64,000 nt of DNA, taken from NCBI GenBank assembly GCA_032027145.1, contig JAVSMP010000001.1, positions 310,001-374,000 of the forward strand, in the 5' to 3' direction. A model generated the notes under the pieces. The model had not been told where the DNA came from, made no database searches, and was given only the letters and a program-made list of their open reading frames with translations. A program made the position numbers and the translations under genes. The stretch comes from Ignavibacterium sp. (GTDB lineage Bacteria; Bacteroidota; Ignavibacteria; Ignavibacteriales; Ignavibacteriaceae). Below are positions 8,139-17,030 of the stretch, piece after piece (the stretch's first letter is position 1; each line of letters begins with the position of its first letter).

Positions 8139-11100
8139 TTACCCCACTAACTCATCCGCAATCAATTCAGCTTGCTTCAAAACTGTATCAATTGCTTTCT
8201 GCTGCTTGTCCGGTGGATAACCATATTTTGTAAGTGTTCGCTTTACTAACACCATTAGTTTTGCTCTTGCACTTTCTCGGATTGTCCAGTCTATCGTTGC
8301 ATTCTTTTTTACTTTGTCAGCAATATCTCTTGCAATTGTTTTTAACACTTCATCACCCAAAACTTTTACTGCACTATCATTAGTTTCAAGTGCATCGTAA
8401 AAGGCTAATTCAGCTTCAGACAACCCAAGTTTCTTTGCATCTTCATCTGACGACTTAACTTCTTTTGCAATCCTTATCAGCTCTTCAATAATCTGTACAG
8501 TGGTCAGTAAGTTGTTCTGGTATCTCTTAATTGCAGTTTCCAGCATCTCTAAAAACTTTTTGCTCTTTACGATATTAGTTCTTAATCTCGATTTAATTTC
8601 ATCATTCAAAATTTTCTTCAACAGTTCGAGAGCAAGGTTTTTATGAGTCATCCCCTGAACTTCCTGCAAAAACTCATCTGATAAAATTGATAGATCAGGT
8701 TTTTCAATTCCTGCTGCAGCAAATATGTCAACAACTTTATCAGAGCTTATCGCCTGATCAACTATCATCTTAATAGCTGTGTCAAATTCTTTTGCAGTTT
8801 TTCCCTTGCCTTCAATTTCAAACTTAACCAATCTTGCTTTCACTGCCTGGAAGAATGCAACTTCTTCTTTTATCTCCATCGCTTGCGGATGCGGCATTGA
8901 TAAAGAAAATGCCTGACTTAACAATGTTACTTCCCTGATAAATCTCTCTTTTCCTTTTTCCAATCCAAGAATATGTTCTTCTGCTTGAAGAATTATCGAA
9001 AGTTTTTCATTCGGCGTACCTGTGAAGAAACGATTGTAATTAAACTTGAATTGTCCTTTGTAATAAGCCTCCGGCTCTTCAACCAAAATATCTTTTTGTG
9101 TTTTACTCTCTTCATTAAACATCTGTTGGACTATCTCCAGTTTTTCCATCATCACTTCAACAGCTTGTTCAATATCTTCTGTCGGATCACCTTTGCCGCC
9201 CGAATCAGAATAGAATGACAATGCCTTTTTCAAATCAGTTGCAATGCCGAGATAGTCAACTACCAATCCACCCGGTTTATCTTTGAATACACGGTTCACT
9301 CTTGCAATAGCCTGCATTAACGAATGTCCACGCATTGGCTTATCAATATACATTGTGTGAAGACAAGGAACATCAAATCCTGTTAGCCACATATCAATCA
9401 CTATTACAATCTTCAGAGGGTCATTCGGGTCTTTCATTCTGTCTGCTAAATCTCTTCGCTGCTGTTTTGTTGTATGATGTTTTGCAAGAACAGGACCATC
9501 TGAACTCGCAGCAGTCATTACTACTTTTATTTTTCCCTTTGCCAGATCTTCATTACACCATTCCGGTCTTAATGCAACAATCTCATTAAATAACTCAACT
9601 GCAATCCTTCGACTCATAGCAACAATCATTGCTTTACCATCAAAAACATTCTGACGTTTTTCAAAATGATCAACAATATCCCTTGCTAAATTTTTTATTC
9701 GCTTCTCATTTCCAACTATTGCTTCAAGCTTTGACCATTTTGCTTTTGCTTTCTCCTTTTCTGTAATCTCTTCATCACGTTCAAGCTCTTTGTCAAATTC
9801 TTCTATTAAATGTTTTCCTTCTTCATCAAGATTTACTTTTGCCAACCTGCTTTCATAATAAATTTTAACCGTTGAGCCGTCTTCAACAGATTTAGCTATA
9901 TCATAAATATCAACATAATTGCCAAACACCTGTGGAGTGTTAATATCCGTTCCTTCAATCGGAGTTCCGGTAAATCCAATGTAAGTTGCATTCGGTAATG
10001 CATCACGCATATACTTCGCAAATCCATAAGCTATTCGCTGACCAACCACCTCTTTACTTTCTTTATTAACTATATCTTTTAACGATGCCTGAAATCCGTA
10101 TTGTGTTCTGTGAGCTTCATCTGCAATTACAATTATGTTGCGTCTGTCTGAGAGCTGATCATAAACTTCTTGCCCTGTGTCGGGTAAAAACTTTTGAATG
10201 GTAGTAAAAACTATTCCTCCGCTTGCAACTTTTAGCAGTTGTTTTAGATGATCTCTGTTTTCTGCTTGAACGGGTTCTTGTCTTAACAATTGTATTGAAG
10301 AAGCGAATGTATCAAACAACTGATCATCAAGATCATTCCGGTCAGTGATTACAACAATTGTTGGATTTTCCATTTCAGGTGATGTTATAAGTTTACCAGC
10401 ATAGAAAACCATACTTAAACTTTTTCCTGATCCTTGTGTATGCCATATAACTCCTGCTCGTTTATCGCCAGAGTTACCCTCACCTCTGTCCTCTCCCATA
10501 GGGAGAGGAAGTGCGGATGATATAGTTTCTAGAACAGACTTTGTATTGTTTAGTAGTTCTTCATTCTTAAATCTTAATACACGATTACCAAGTGACGATA
10601 AGTATTTGTCTCTTTTGCTATCGTGTTTTTGTTGTTCCTTTGAATTATGAATCTCACCATCGAATTCAATAATGAGTTTATGTTCATTACAGTAGAAGTC
10701 AGCCACGTAAGGACCAATTTGATGCTGCCGTCTGAATTTCAGATTTAAAAATTTTCTATTTCGGATTAACTCCCAAAATATTTCTTCAGCTTTCGTCTGA
10801 TTCTTCCTGAGTTCTCTCGCCTGTTCTATTAGTCCACTAAATTTAAAACCACCACGATAATTTCTCTTGCTTTCTGTCCTATTTCCCTCCCTTTGGTAGG
10901 GATTATGGGAGGGTTGATAGCCAATTGCCCTGATAGTGCTATCAATAGCTTTGTTGACTGCATAGTACTGATGATATGCTGCTAATATTTTTTCTGTATG
11001 TATCTGTAATACACCCTCACCTTGTCCTCTCCCAGTGGGAGAGGATTTAGGAGTGGGTTTCATATACTTCTGAAAGACGATAAAGTTTCTTGTTATATCA

Positions 11101-11834
11101 AGGAGAGTTTTTGGATTTAACATTCCGCTGATGAGTGTTTCTAACTGTGGTTTGAAACGCGATGCCTCTTTCTCTCCTTCAGCACTTTTCCAGGCAGTGA
11201 AACGATTAATTCCTGCAGATACACTACCTGCTTTACATTCCAGTCCATCCGATATTACACAAACAGCATTATATGTAAACAGTCCTGGTATTATTGCTTT
11301 GTAAGTTTGTATCTGGTTGTAAGCGGATTCTATTGTTGCGCTTTCATCTGCAGGATTTTTTAACTCGATAACAACTAAAGGAATACCATTAACAAAAAGT
11401 AAAATATCCGGACGTTTGTTCTGGTTGTTTTCAACGATTGTGTATTGGTTAACAACAAGAAACTGATTGTTTTCAATATTTTCAAAATCTATTAATGCAA
11501 TTTCGTAGCTTCTCTCGTAGCCATTCTGCTGATAAGGTATTTTTACTTTCTCAATTAGCTCTTTATGAAATGTTTCGTTGTTGTGAAGAATGTCCGTTGA
11601 ATAAATGCGTAGTATTTTTTGTATTGCCTGTTCCTGTGCTTCTTTTGGAATGTGGGAATTGATTACTGAAACTGCTTTGCGTAAACGATCTGTTAAAATT
11701 ATCTGTTCGTAGTTCTCGCGTTCGGCTTTTTCTCCTTCCGGTGAAATTACCGAGCCGTGAATATATTCCCAGCCGAGTGATTGAAGCTGTTCAATTGCTG
11801 CTTGTTCTACTTTATCTTCGGTGATGGGTTTCAT
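8139..11834 (-). CDS. hsdR: Type I restriction enzyme R subunit (HsdR) with an inserted DUF559 nuclease domain
   Basis: Motor and nuclease subunit of a type I restriction-modification enzyme; it binds the HsdM-HsdS core, translocates DNA using ATP and cuts it. The N-terminal PD-(D/E)xK nuclease shows Asp143 and Glu157-Leu-Lys159. The Walker A motif (TQGSGKS) is at about 466-472, the DEAH box at 572-575, and helicase motif VI (QAIARVNR) further on; a helical C-terminal domain follows. At 1231 aa it is well above a usual ~1050. The excess is at two sites: a short in-frame repeat at about 261-277, and about 150 residues (304-455) holding a complete DUF559 domain just before Walker A. The flanking blocks TIRAI and [16 protein letters not shown] would otherwise join directly. 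The frame is intact, so the enzyme may be functional, but this is untested. Confidence 0.95.
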   Translation of the reverse strand: MKPITEDKVEQAAIEQLQSLGWEYIHGSVISPEGEKAERENYEQIILTDRLRKAVSVINSHIPKEAQEQAIQKILRIYSTDILHNNETFHKELIEKVKIPYQQNGYERSYEIALIDFENIENNQFLVVNQYTIVENNQNKRPDILLFVNGIPLVVIELKNPADESATIESAYNQIQTYKAIIPGLFTYNAVCVISDGLECKAGSVSAGINRFTAWKSAEGEKEASRFKPQLETLISGMLNPKTLLDITRNFIVFQKYMKPTPKSSPTGRGQGEGVLQIHTEKILAAYHQYYAVNKAIDSTIRAIGYQPSHNPYQREGNRTESKRNYRGGFKFSGLIEQARELRKNQTKAEEIFWELIRNRKFLNLKFRRQHQIGPYVADFYCNEHKLIIEFDGEIHNSKEQQKHDSKRDKYLSSLGNRVLRFKNEELLNNTKSVLETISSALPLPMGEDRGEGNSGDKRAGVIWHTQGSGKSLSMVFYAGKLITSPEMENPTIVVITDRNDLDDQLFDTFASSIQLLRQEPVQAENRDHLKQLLKVASGGIVFTTIQKFLPDTGQEVYDQLSDRRNIIVIADEAHRTQYGFQASLKDIVNKESKEVVGQRIAYGFAKYMRDALPNATYIGFTGTPIEGTDINTPQVFGNYVDIYDIAKSVEDGSTVKIYYESRLAKVNLDEEGKHLIEEFDKELERDEEITEKEKAKAKWSKLEAIVGNEKRIKNLARDIVDHFEKRQNVFDGKAMIVAMSRRIAVELFNEIVALRPEWCNEDLAKGKIKVVMTAASSDGPVLAKHHTTKQQRRDLADRMKDPNDPLKIVIVIDMWLTGFDVPCLHTMYIDKPMRGHSLMQAIARVNRVFKDKPGGLVVDYLGIATDLKKALSFYSDSGGKGDPTEDIEQAVEVMMEKLEIVQQMFNEESKTQKDILVEEPEAYYKGQFKFNYNRFFTGTPNEKLSIILQAEEHILGLEKGKERFIREVTLLSQAFSLSMPHPQAMEIKEEVAFFQAVKARLVKFEIEGKGKTAKEFDTAIKMIVDQAISSDKVVDIFAAAGIEKPDLSILSDEFLQEVQGMTHKNLALELLKKILNDEIKSRLRTNIVKSKKFLEMLETAIKRYQNNLLTTVQIIEELIRIAKEVKSSDEDAKKLGLSEAELAFYDALETNDSAVKVLGDEVLKTIARDIADKVKKNATIDWTIRESARAKLMVLVKRTLTKYGYPPDKQQKAIDTVLKQAELIADELVG
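10474..10916 (-). mobile_element. DUF559 nuclease-domain cassette inserted in frame within hsdR
   Basis: The insert encodes a complete DUF559 (MTES/Vsr-like) endonuclease domain at HsdR residues ~335-440. Conserved family features are present: [31 protein letters not shown], the E-x-D-G-x-x-H motif (Glu390, Asp392, His396) and RVLRFKNEE. It is bordered on the N-terminal side by a repeat encoding [12 protein letters not shown] (10882-10916) and on the C-terminal side by one encoding [12 protein letters not shown] (10474-10508). Each border holds a small GC-rich palindrome with an outward GGGAGGGTT- or GTGAGGGTA-like tail, and the two lie in opposite orientation. Their similarity to each other is modest. 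The length, about 440-460 bp, is close to that of the GxxExxY cassettes elsewhere in the window. Mobility is inferred. Confidence 0.65.
11011..11048 (-). repeat. In-frame palindromic repeat in hsdR, ACCCTCACC...GGGAGAGG family
   Basis: A 19-bp hairpin, CCTCTCCCA-g-TGGGAGAGG (11026-11044), preceded by the CCCTCACC tail. It is translated as [11 protein letters not shown] between FQKYM and KILAAYHQY, two segments normally close together in HsdR. The same repeat family occurs at 10474-10508 in a different reading phase and, with small changes, in hsdM at 15783-15817. Confidence 0.75.
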
Positions 11835-11841
11835 ATTAATT

Positions 11842-12306
11842 GTCAGAATCAGAATTCACTGAATTTTAGAATTTTCAGAATTTTTATCTGAATATTTTGG
11901 ATTAAATATCAATTTGTACTGTAAACTTTGTGAACCGAAATTAATCAACAATCCTAATGGAAAATCATAAGCTACTACATAATTCTTTGCTTGTGCAATA
12001 TGAACATCCTCAAGATTTACTAATGCTTTTAATTCAATAATAACTTTATTTTCAGCTACAAAATCTGCTCGTCTTGTTCCAACCTCTATTCCTTCATAAT
12101 ATATCTTTTGTTCTTGTTCTCTTGCAAATTCAATATTAGCTCTTTCAAGTTCGATTGCCAAACATCTTTGATAAATTACTTCCTGAAAACCTGGTCCCAA
12201 AGTATTATGAACCTTCATTGAGCAGCCAATTATTTTATATGTTAGATCATCTTTTTCCATTAAAATATCCTGTTAATCCTTTAATCCTGCAAATTCTGAT
12301 TCAGAC
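11842..12306 (-). mobile_element. GxxExxY cassette 1, bordered by ~40-bp imperfect inverted repeats
   Basis: Two 40-bp sequences in inverted orientation (11842-11881 and 12267-12306) agree at 29 of 40 positions by eye; both begin GTC[AT]GAATCAGAATT. They enclose a single gene. The left repeat supplies the last codons and TGA stop of the enclosed gene; the right repeat supplies the end and TGA stop of hsdS plus an AGGAT ribosome-binding site for the enclosed gene. The element therefore fits exactly between hsdS and hsdR, ending 8 bp from the hsdR start. The ATCCTGTTAATCC..CTGATTCAGAC border belongs to a type of short dispersed repeat I know from Bacteroidota genomes. Movement as a unit is inferred. 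Confidence 0.6.
11856..12260 (-). CDS. GxxExxY family protein (PD-(D/E)xK nuclease-like)
   Basis: Small protein of 134 aa named for its signature, here Gly24, Glu27 and Tyr30. The family's predicted PD-(D/E)xK-type site is complete: Asp66 in RRADF and Glu76-Leu-Lys78 in VIIELKA, followed by Gln in IAQAKNY and the family's LLINFG strand. The biochemical role is not established; a nuclease or nuclease-derived function is inferred from the fold. It sits between hsdS and hsdR in the same direction, so it would be co-transcribed with the restriction system. It is unlikely to be a normal part of that system because the identical arrangement occurs far away at 62.6 kb, outside any RM locus. Confidence 0.88.
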   Translation of the reverse strand: MEKDDLTYKIIGCSMKVHNTLGPGFQEVIYQRCLAIELERANIEFAREQEQKIYYEGIEVGTRRADFVAENKVIIELKALVNLEDVHIAQAKNYVVAYDFPLGLLINFGSQSLQYKLIFNPKYSDKNSENSKIQ

Positions 12307-13560
12307 ATTTTTCACTCTTATTTCTCCACTCATCAACTTGGGTAATAGTGTATCCCGTAGTTGTGTGAGTGTGCGGATTTGGTTTTGATTAAATTCTATT
12401 TTATTAAGTATTGATTCAAATTCATTTTTATAAATTTCTAATTTATCTCTTGGTGGAACTTTGAATGAAATACTTTTAAGACCAACTATTGTAAGAGCTT
12501 CTTGTGTACTTCCAATAGTTATTGATGCGAGTTGTTCTTTTCCAATTATTGAATTTAACCAGAGATATATTATTGAGCTTGGGAGTAATTTGAAATCTTT
12601 AAACCAAGTTAAGTTCCCATCTTTGAAATAAAATTTGTCATCCTTTCTTACTCTGTATGTGACACCCAGAGTACCAACCGAAGTCATTAATATATCGCCT
12701 TCTCGTGGAGCTCCAAATTTTTCTTGTATTTCATTAAACCTTTCTTCCGAAATGAATAATTCGCTATCTGTACTTCCTGCATTATGCAATTCAATAATTT
12801 CCTTGCTTCTATAAAATGGTACACCAAAAGAAACATATTCAGAATAGTAAATTCGTTTACTTGAAGTAATAGTAAGTATTTCTCCGAGTGTCTTTTCCTC
12901 CCAACTCTCATCTGCTTTAATATTTCCCTCCCTTTGGGAGGGATTATGGGAGGGTTGAGGTCTCTCCTCAATAAACCACTGCCTGAAAAGTGTTTCTGCA
13001 AGTGCTTCAAGTGTTTTGTTTTGGCGGTGGAGGAAATCTATTTTGTCATCTAAACTGCTGAGGATTGAGGTGATAGATTGTTGTTCAGGCAAAGTTGGTA
13101 ACAGCAAGGGAATACTTTCTACAACTTTCCTTTCAGCAATATTTATCTGCACGGAGCCGTGAGAGACTTGCGATATCAATTCCAATCCCATTTTTGAAGA
13201 AAGAAAATAGTATAAATAATCTAAAAATACTTTTTTTACATCTGGTCTTAATATGAGTAAGGCTTGACTTATAATTCCTTTCGGATCTTCTTCCTTAATT
13301 ACTGAAATTTTTCCAAAAGTACCTGAACAACTAATAATCAAATCATTCGTTCTTACTTGAAATCTTTTAAGTTGTTCAAATTTTTCTTCGTCAATAAAGA
13401 AACGAAATTCTCTAGAATTGTAAATTGCATTTTTCTGTTCATAAACTGGGATACCATTTGTTTTCATTTCTCCTCGCAGTAGTGAGGAGCCAAACGGTCC
13501 ACGAATATATCCTTTTGGTTCTAACAATTCACCTAACGAAGTTTTTTTCCACTCACCCAT
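12301..13560 (-). CDS. hsdS: Type I restriction-modification specificity subunit (HsdS)
   Basis: DNA-recognition subunit shared by the methylase and restriction complexes. Two target recognition domains are visible, each opening with the usual Trp/Leu-Gly-Glu pattern (WKKTSLGELLE; WEEKTLGEILT) and each followed by a conserved helical spacer: LPEQQSITSILSSLDDKI near residue 160-180 and KIEFNQNQIRTLTQLRDTLLPKLMSGEI at the C-terminus. Residues ~201-214 (QPSHNPSQREGN) between the first spacer and the second recognition domain are an in-frame dispersed repeat. The length of 419 aa is normal. The stop codon lies in the border repeat of the GxxExxY cassette, so the last two or three residues may have changed on insertion. 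Confidence 0.94.
   Translation of the reverse strand: MGEWKKTSLGELLEPKGYIRGPFGSSLLRGEMKTNGIPVYEQKNAIYNSREFRFFIDEEKFEQLKRFQVRTNDLIISCSGTFGKISVIKEEDPKGIISQALLILRPDVKKVFLDYLYYFLSSKMGLELISQVSHGSVQINIAERKVVESIPLLLPTLPEQQSITSILSSLDDKIDFLHRQNKTLEALAETLFRQWFIEERPQPSHNPSQREGNIKADESWEEKTLGEILTITSSKRIYYSEYVSFGVPFYRSKEIIELHNAGSTDSELFISEERFNEIQEKFGAPREGDILMTSVGTLGVTYRVRKDDKFYFKDGNLTWFKDFKLLPSSIIYLWLNSIIGKEQLASITIGSTQEALTIVGLKSISFKVPPRDKLEIYKNEFESILNKIEFNQNQIRTLTQLRDTLLPKLMSGEIRVKNV
12923..12958 (-). repeat. In-frame CCCTCCCtttGGGAGGG repeat in hsdS
   Basis: A 7-bp palindromic stem CCCTCCC/GGGAGGG (12926-12942) followed by ATTATGGGAGGGTTG. It is translated as QPSHNPSQREGN. The copy in hsdR at 10882-10916 differs by only a few bases and is read in the same phase ([12 protein letters not shown]). 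In hsdS it sits in the inter-domain linker, a place likely to tolerate extra residues. Confidence 0.8.
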
Positions 13561-13580
13561 TATTCACCAACCAATTAAAA

Positions 13581-13673
13581 GTCTGAACTGTGATTTTTAT
13601 GATTAAAGAATTTGCCAGATTATTATTATATAAATCACAGAAATCATTTAATCCCATAAATCCCGGTTCAGAC
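13581..13673. repeat. Solo inverted-repeat element between the DUF1016 gene and hsdS
   Basis: GTCTGAACTGTGATTTTTAT (from 13581) and an inverted partner ending in CCCGGTTCAGAC (13631-13673) face each other with a short middle. The outer GTCTGAA matches the outer end of the GxxExxY cassette 1 border. It looks like an empty, gene-less member of the same repeat class and would fold into a long imperfect hairpin in the mRNA. The 68-codon frame spanning it (13553-13759, GTG start) has no recognisable features and I do not call it a gene. Confidence 0.6.
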
Positions 13674-13758
13674 AATTTACAGGAAGTGTTACCGGCAAAT
13701 TGATACACAAATAATGAGCCGGGGATTTTGAGAGTGTTGTAGAGCATTTTATTATTCA

Positions 13759-15411
13759 CTACTGACTATTATTTAATTGTTCTATTCTCTGATAGATATC
13801 TTCTACAATCCATTCAGCAAATACTTCAGCAAGTTTAGAAACCTCAACACCTTCGGGGATTTGATGATACAACTTTTCAATAAATACACCTGCAACTCCT
13901 TCAACCTCACAAGTATAACTATAGTTACCAAGTTGAATGGCTAATCGTTTATTTATATCAAAAGCCCGGATTCCCGCCTTCTTAAAACCGTGTAACTGAA
14001 CTTCAATTTTCATCGTGTGACACCGAAACCGGAGGCTGTTTTGAAGGTGACTCGCTGCGTCTTCATCGGTTTGATGCCCCTGACTATCAGTCCAGATAAA
14101 AAAATCAAAGCTTTCGAACAAAGGGATAACATCTTTCTTAAGTGACTCATAAATATTTTGCTTTAGGGGTAGAACAAACTCTTTGAATACTTTCGAAGTA
14201 TTTTCCGGAGAAAGTTTTTCTTTCACCTCTTCACTTTTTAATCCACTGAGCAGCTGTTTTAGCTTATTTAACTTTTTATCAATTGGTTTTACCAATTTCT
14301 TAACTTCAATTTCCATTGCTTCTTCTAATTCTTCAACAGTAGGCAATTCCCTTATTATCTCTTTTGGTAGTTTGTTACTAATCGTATATTCAGCAATGCC
14401 CATAGGTTTTGAACTATTACGCAACGCATATTCTACAACCATTCCATCTTTTGTTTTACATAAAATTAATCCTATGCTTTGCTCGTCATCCTTGTTTTTC
14501 AGTTGTTCATCAGCTAGACTGAGATAGAACTCCATCTTACCTTTATATTCAGGTTTAAACTCATCAATCTTAAGATCAATCACGATATATCTTTTTAATC
14601 TGGTATGATAGAACAATAGATCGAAATAATATTCCTTTTCACCAAGCATAATTTTGTATTGCCTGCCCATGAACGCAAACCACTCACCTAGTTCCAGCAA
14701 AAACTTTGTCATCTGATTAGTCAGGGCATCTTCAAGATCCCGTTCAGTTGCTTCTTTCCCGAGATAAACAAACTCAAACTTATATGGATCTTTAAAAACT
14801 TGCTGAACCAATTCAGAATTTGAAGGTGCAATAGTTGTTACAAAATTGGTTTGAATTTTCCCTTGCCTTTTGTGCAGCTCAGATTCAATCTGGTGAATCA
14901 TTACATTTCTACTCCAACCGTTTTCTATAGTTTTCTCTATGTAGAAAAGACGAATCTCCGGATCTTTAACTTTATCAAGCAGTGTTGTGTGATGATACCA
15001 GCTTAATTGTGCAAGTGTGCCCTGCACAAATTTACTTTTATCTGCTTTTTCCAATTGTGCAGGCGACACCTGCACAATTTCAGAAGCTTTGATTTCTCCC
15101 TGATTTAGCTGTTTTTCTGATAGGTTTTTGAAGTTTGGGTAAGCATCAGCAAATGCCCTCATATATTTTAGATTTCTGACAGACAATCCTTTCATATCTG
15201 GAAATTCTATCCTTAAATCGCTGGACAATCTATCAATAACTTTAGTGCCCCAACCTTCAGTTGCCTGCTGTTCAATGATAGTTTTACCAACTTCCCAATA
15301 AATTTCCAACAGTTGAGTATTGACTGAATAGACAGCCTTCGTTCTGGCTGATAGAATTTTCTCCTTTAGCTGTTTTAAAATTTCTTGATAATTTCTGGGA
15401 AGGTTTGTCAT
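13759..15411 (-). CDS. DUF1016/YhcG-family PD-(D/E)xK nuclease with an extra C-terminal domain
   Basis: An N-terminal DUF1016 helical domain (about 1-180; [32 protein letters not shown]) is followed by the YhcG-type PD-(D/E)xK nuclease domain, with Asp264 in YYFDLLFYH and Asp279-Leu-Lys281. Such proteins frequently sit inside type I RM loci; their role there is not settled. Usual members are about 340-380 aa. This one is 550 aa because ~185 residues follow: a Glu/Lys-rich coiled-coil-like stretch (360-420) and a domain with [12 protein letters not shown] and [20 protein letters not shown] that I do not recognise. The start overlaps the hsdM stop by 4 bp, so translation is coupled. Two related palindromes lie in frame near residues 113-135. 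Confidence 0.9.
   Translation of the reverse strand: MTNLPRNYQEILKQLKEKILSARTKAVYSVNTQLLEIYWEVGKTIIEQQATEGWGTKVIDRLSSDLRIEFPDMKGLSVRNLKYMRAFADAYPNFKNLSEKQLNQGEIKASEIVQVSPAQLEKADKSKFVQGTLAQLSWYHHTTLLDKVKDPEIRLFYIEKTIENGWSRNVMIHQIESELHKRQGKIQTNFVTTIAPSNSELVQQVFKDPYKFEFVYLGKEATERDLEDALTNQMTKFLLELGEWFAFMGRQYKIMLGEKEYYFDLLFYHTRLKRYIVIDLKIDEFKPEYKGKMEFYLSLADEQLKNKDDEQSIGLILCKTKDGMVVEYALRNSSKPMGIAEYTISNKLPKEIIRELPTVEELEEAMEIEVKKLVKPIDKKLNKLKQLLSGLKSEEVKEKLSPENTSKVFKEFVLPLKQNIYESLKKDVIPLFESFDFFIWTDSQGHQTDEDAASHLQNSLRFRCHTMKIEVQLHGFKKAGIRAFDINKRLAIQLGNYSYTCEVEGVAGVFIEKLYHQIPEGVEVSKLAEVFAEWIVEDIYQRIEQLNNSQ
15007..15077 (-). repeat. Two in-frame 23-bp palindromes, 48 bp apart, in the DUF1016 gene
   Basis: TTGTGCAGG-cgaca-CCTGCACAA (15055-15077) is a perfect 9-bp hairpin, and TTGTGCAAG..CCTGCACAA (15007-15029) is a close relative with a 7-bp outer stem. 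They are exactly 16 codons apart and are translated as VQVSPAQ and VQGTLAQ. Family members normally have a single VQQxVAQ-like sequence here, so one copy looks like an in-frame duplication of the palindrome. Confidence 0.6.
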
Positions 15412-17030
15412 ATTTTAATCTTATTAAGATTATCAATTATAGTTTTATTCAATTGATCTTCTTCAGCAAGCTGTTTTTCTAATTCAGCTTTTAGTGATGT
15501 GAAGCGTTCAACGAAGTTAAAATCATCTTCATCATCAGGTAAACCGACATATCTTCCAGGAGTTAAAACATAGTTAAGCTCTCTAACTCTTTCTACAGAT
15601 TCACTCTTACAGAATCCTGCAATGTCTTCATACCCTTCGACTCCGCTCAGGGTGCCGCTTTCTTTACTTCTCCAAGCGTGATAGGTGTTTGCAATTTTAC
15701 TTATATCATCAGGACTTAAATCACGGTTACGTCTGTTAACAAGAAATCCAAGATTACGAGCATCAATGAATAAGATTTCATTCACCCTCACCCTGCCTAT
15801 CCCATTGGGAGAGGAGATATTTCGAGCACGGGATAAGAACCATAGGCAGGCAGGAATTTGTGTATTTAAGAATAGCTTCGTTGGCAGATTGACTATGCAA
15901 TCAACCAAGCCTTTTTCAATCAGTGCTTTTCTTATTTCACCTTCATTATTTGTCTGAGAAGTAAGAGAGCCTTTGGATAGAACAAATCCAGCTTGTCCAG
16001 TTGGTGAAAGATGATAAATGAAGTGCATTATCCAGGCATAGTTAGCATTGCCCGGCGGAGGAATTATCTTCTGACCCAACACGCTCCAGCGTGCATCATT
16101 TTGTAAAAGTTCGCCGCTCCAATCACTGTCATTAAACGGAGGATTAGCCAAAACAAAATCTGCTTTAAGATCTTTATGTGCATCGTTTAAGAAACTTCCT
16201 TCATTATTCCACAAAACATTACTGCTGTCAATTCCACGGATTGCAAGATTCATTTTACACAAACGCCAGGTAGTCTGGTTGCTTTCCTGTCCGAAAATAG
16301 AAATTCTATCTTTTGGATTAAGCTTTAATCCGTTTCCGTTTTTCTTTTTATAATGATCTGAATGAGCTTCGATAAATTTTTCACTTTGCACAAACATTCC
16401 ACCACTGCCGCAGCACGGATCAAATACTCTTCCTTCATAAGGTTCAAGCATTTGAACAAGTAATTTTACAACACTGGTTGGAGTGTAGAACTGTCCGCCT
16501 TTCTTTCCTTCAGCAAGAGCAAACTGTCCAAGGAAATATTCGAATACTTTCCCTAGGATGTCTTTACTTTGTGCTTCCTTTGTTCCAAGAGTTGCACTGC
16601 TGAACATATCAACCAGTCCACCAAGACTTTGCTTATCAAGTTTTTCTTGAGCATATACTTTAGGCAGAACACCTCTAAGAGATTTAGGATTATCCTTCTC
16701 GATAGCATCCATTGCATCGTCAATATCTTTTCCGATAGTTGGAAGCTTTGCACGACCTTGAAGCCATTTCCATCGAGCAATTGGCGGAACATAAAAAACA
16801 TTTTCTGCAGTGTATTCATTTTTATCTTCGGGATCAGCACCTTCGCTTTTCTGAGCAACTAGTTTCTCATACTGTTCTTCAAAAGCATCGGATATGTATT
16901 TAAGAAAGATAAGTCCAAGAACTACATGCTTATACTCTGCTGCATCCATATTCTTGCGGAGTTTATCGGCAGCTTTCCATAGTTTTATTTCGAGAGGTTC
17001 TTCTTGAGTGGAATTGTTTTTCTTGGCCAT
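15408..17030 (-). CDS. hsdM: Type I restriction-modification DNA methyltransferase subunit (HsdM)
   Basis: N6-adenine methyltransferase subunit that protects the host recognition site and forms the core complex with HsdS. The N-terminal HsdM_N helical domain ([21 protein letters not shown]) precedes the SAM-binding motif I ([11 protein letters not shown]) and the catalytic NPPF motif ([10 protein letters not shown]). The length of 540 aa is within family range. Two in-frame dispersed repeats interrupt the C-terminal third at about residues 405-417 and 456-467; neither touches the SAM or NPPF motif. It is the first gene of the operon hsdM-DUF1016-hsdS-GxxExxY-hsdR. No strong ribosome-binding site is seen before its ATG. 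Confidence 0.95.
   Translation of the reverse strand: MAKKNNSTQEEPLEIKLWKAADKLRKNMDAAEYKHVVLGLIFLKYISDAFEEQYEKLVAQKSEGADPEDKNEYTAENVFYVPPIARWKWLQGRAKLPTIGKDIDDAMDAIEKDNPKSLRGVLPKVYAQEKLDKQSLGGLVDMFSSATLGTKEAQSKDILGKVFEYFLGQFALAEGKKGGQFYTPTSVVKLLVQMLEPYEGRVFDPCCGSGGMFVQSEKFIEAHSDHYKKKNGNGLKLNPKDRISIFGQESNQTTWRLCKMNLAIRGIDSSNVLWNNEGSFLNDAHKDLKADFVLANPPFNDSDWSGELLQNDARWSVLGQKIIPPPGNANYAWIMHFIYHLSPTGQAGFVLSKGSLTSQTNNEGEIRKALIEKGLVDCIVNLPTKLFLNTQIPACLWFLSRARNISSPNGIGRVRVNEILFIDARNLGFLVNRRNRDLSPDDISKIANTYHAWRSKESGTLSGVEGYEDIAGFCKSESVERVRELNYVLTPGRYVGLPDDEDDFNFVERFTSLKAELEKQLAEEDQLNKTIIDNLNKIKI
15631..15665 (-). repeat. In-frame CCTGAGCGGAGTCGAAGG-type repeat in hsdM
   Basis: The minus strand contains GCACCCTGAGCGGAGTCGAA, a short dispersed repeat of a kind seen widely in Bacteroidota-related genomes. 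It is read here as [11 protein letters not shown]. It adds about ten residues between the conserved NTYHAWR and the following EDIAGFCK segment. Confidence 0.7.
15783..15817 (-). repeat. In-frame CCCTCACCC...CCCATTGGGAGAGG repeat in hsdM
   Basis: Same family as the repeats in hsdR, with a small length change in the middle (CTGCCTATCCCATTGGGAGAGG). It is read as [12 protein letters not shown] between LWFLSR and [10 protein letters not shown], which are separated by a similar-length variable, basic segment in other HsdM proteins. Confidence 0.7.

Noticed and set aside
11856-12260. GxxExxY protein as an ordinary subunit of the type I RM system
   Set aside because: The same gene type with the same border architecture occurs at 62.6 kb away from any RM gene.
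13553-13759. 68-codon minus-strand frame (GTG start) between the DUF1016 gene and hsdS
   Set aside because: It is a translation of the inverted-repeat element and its flanks, overlaps both neighbours, and has no recognisable protein features.
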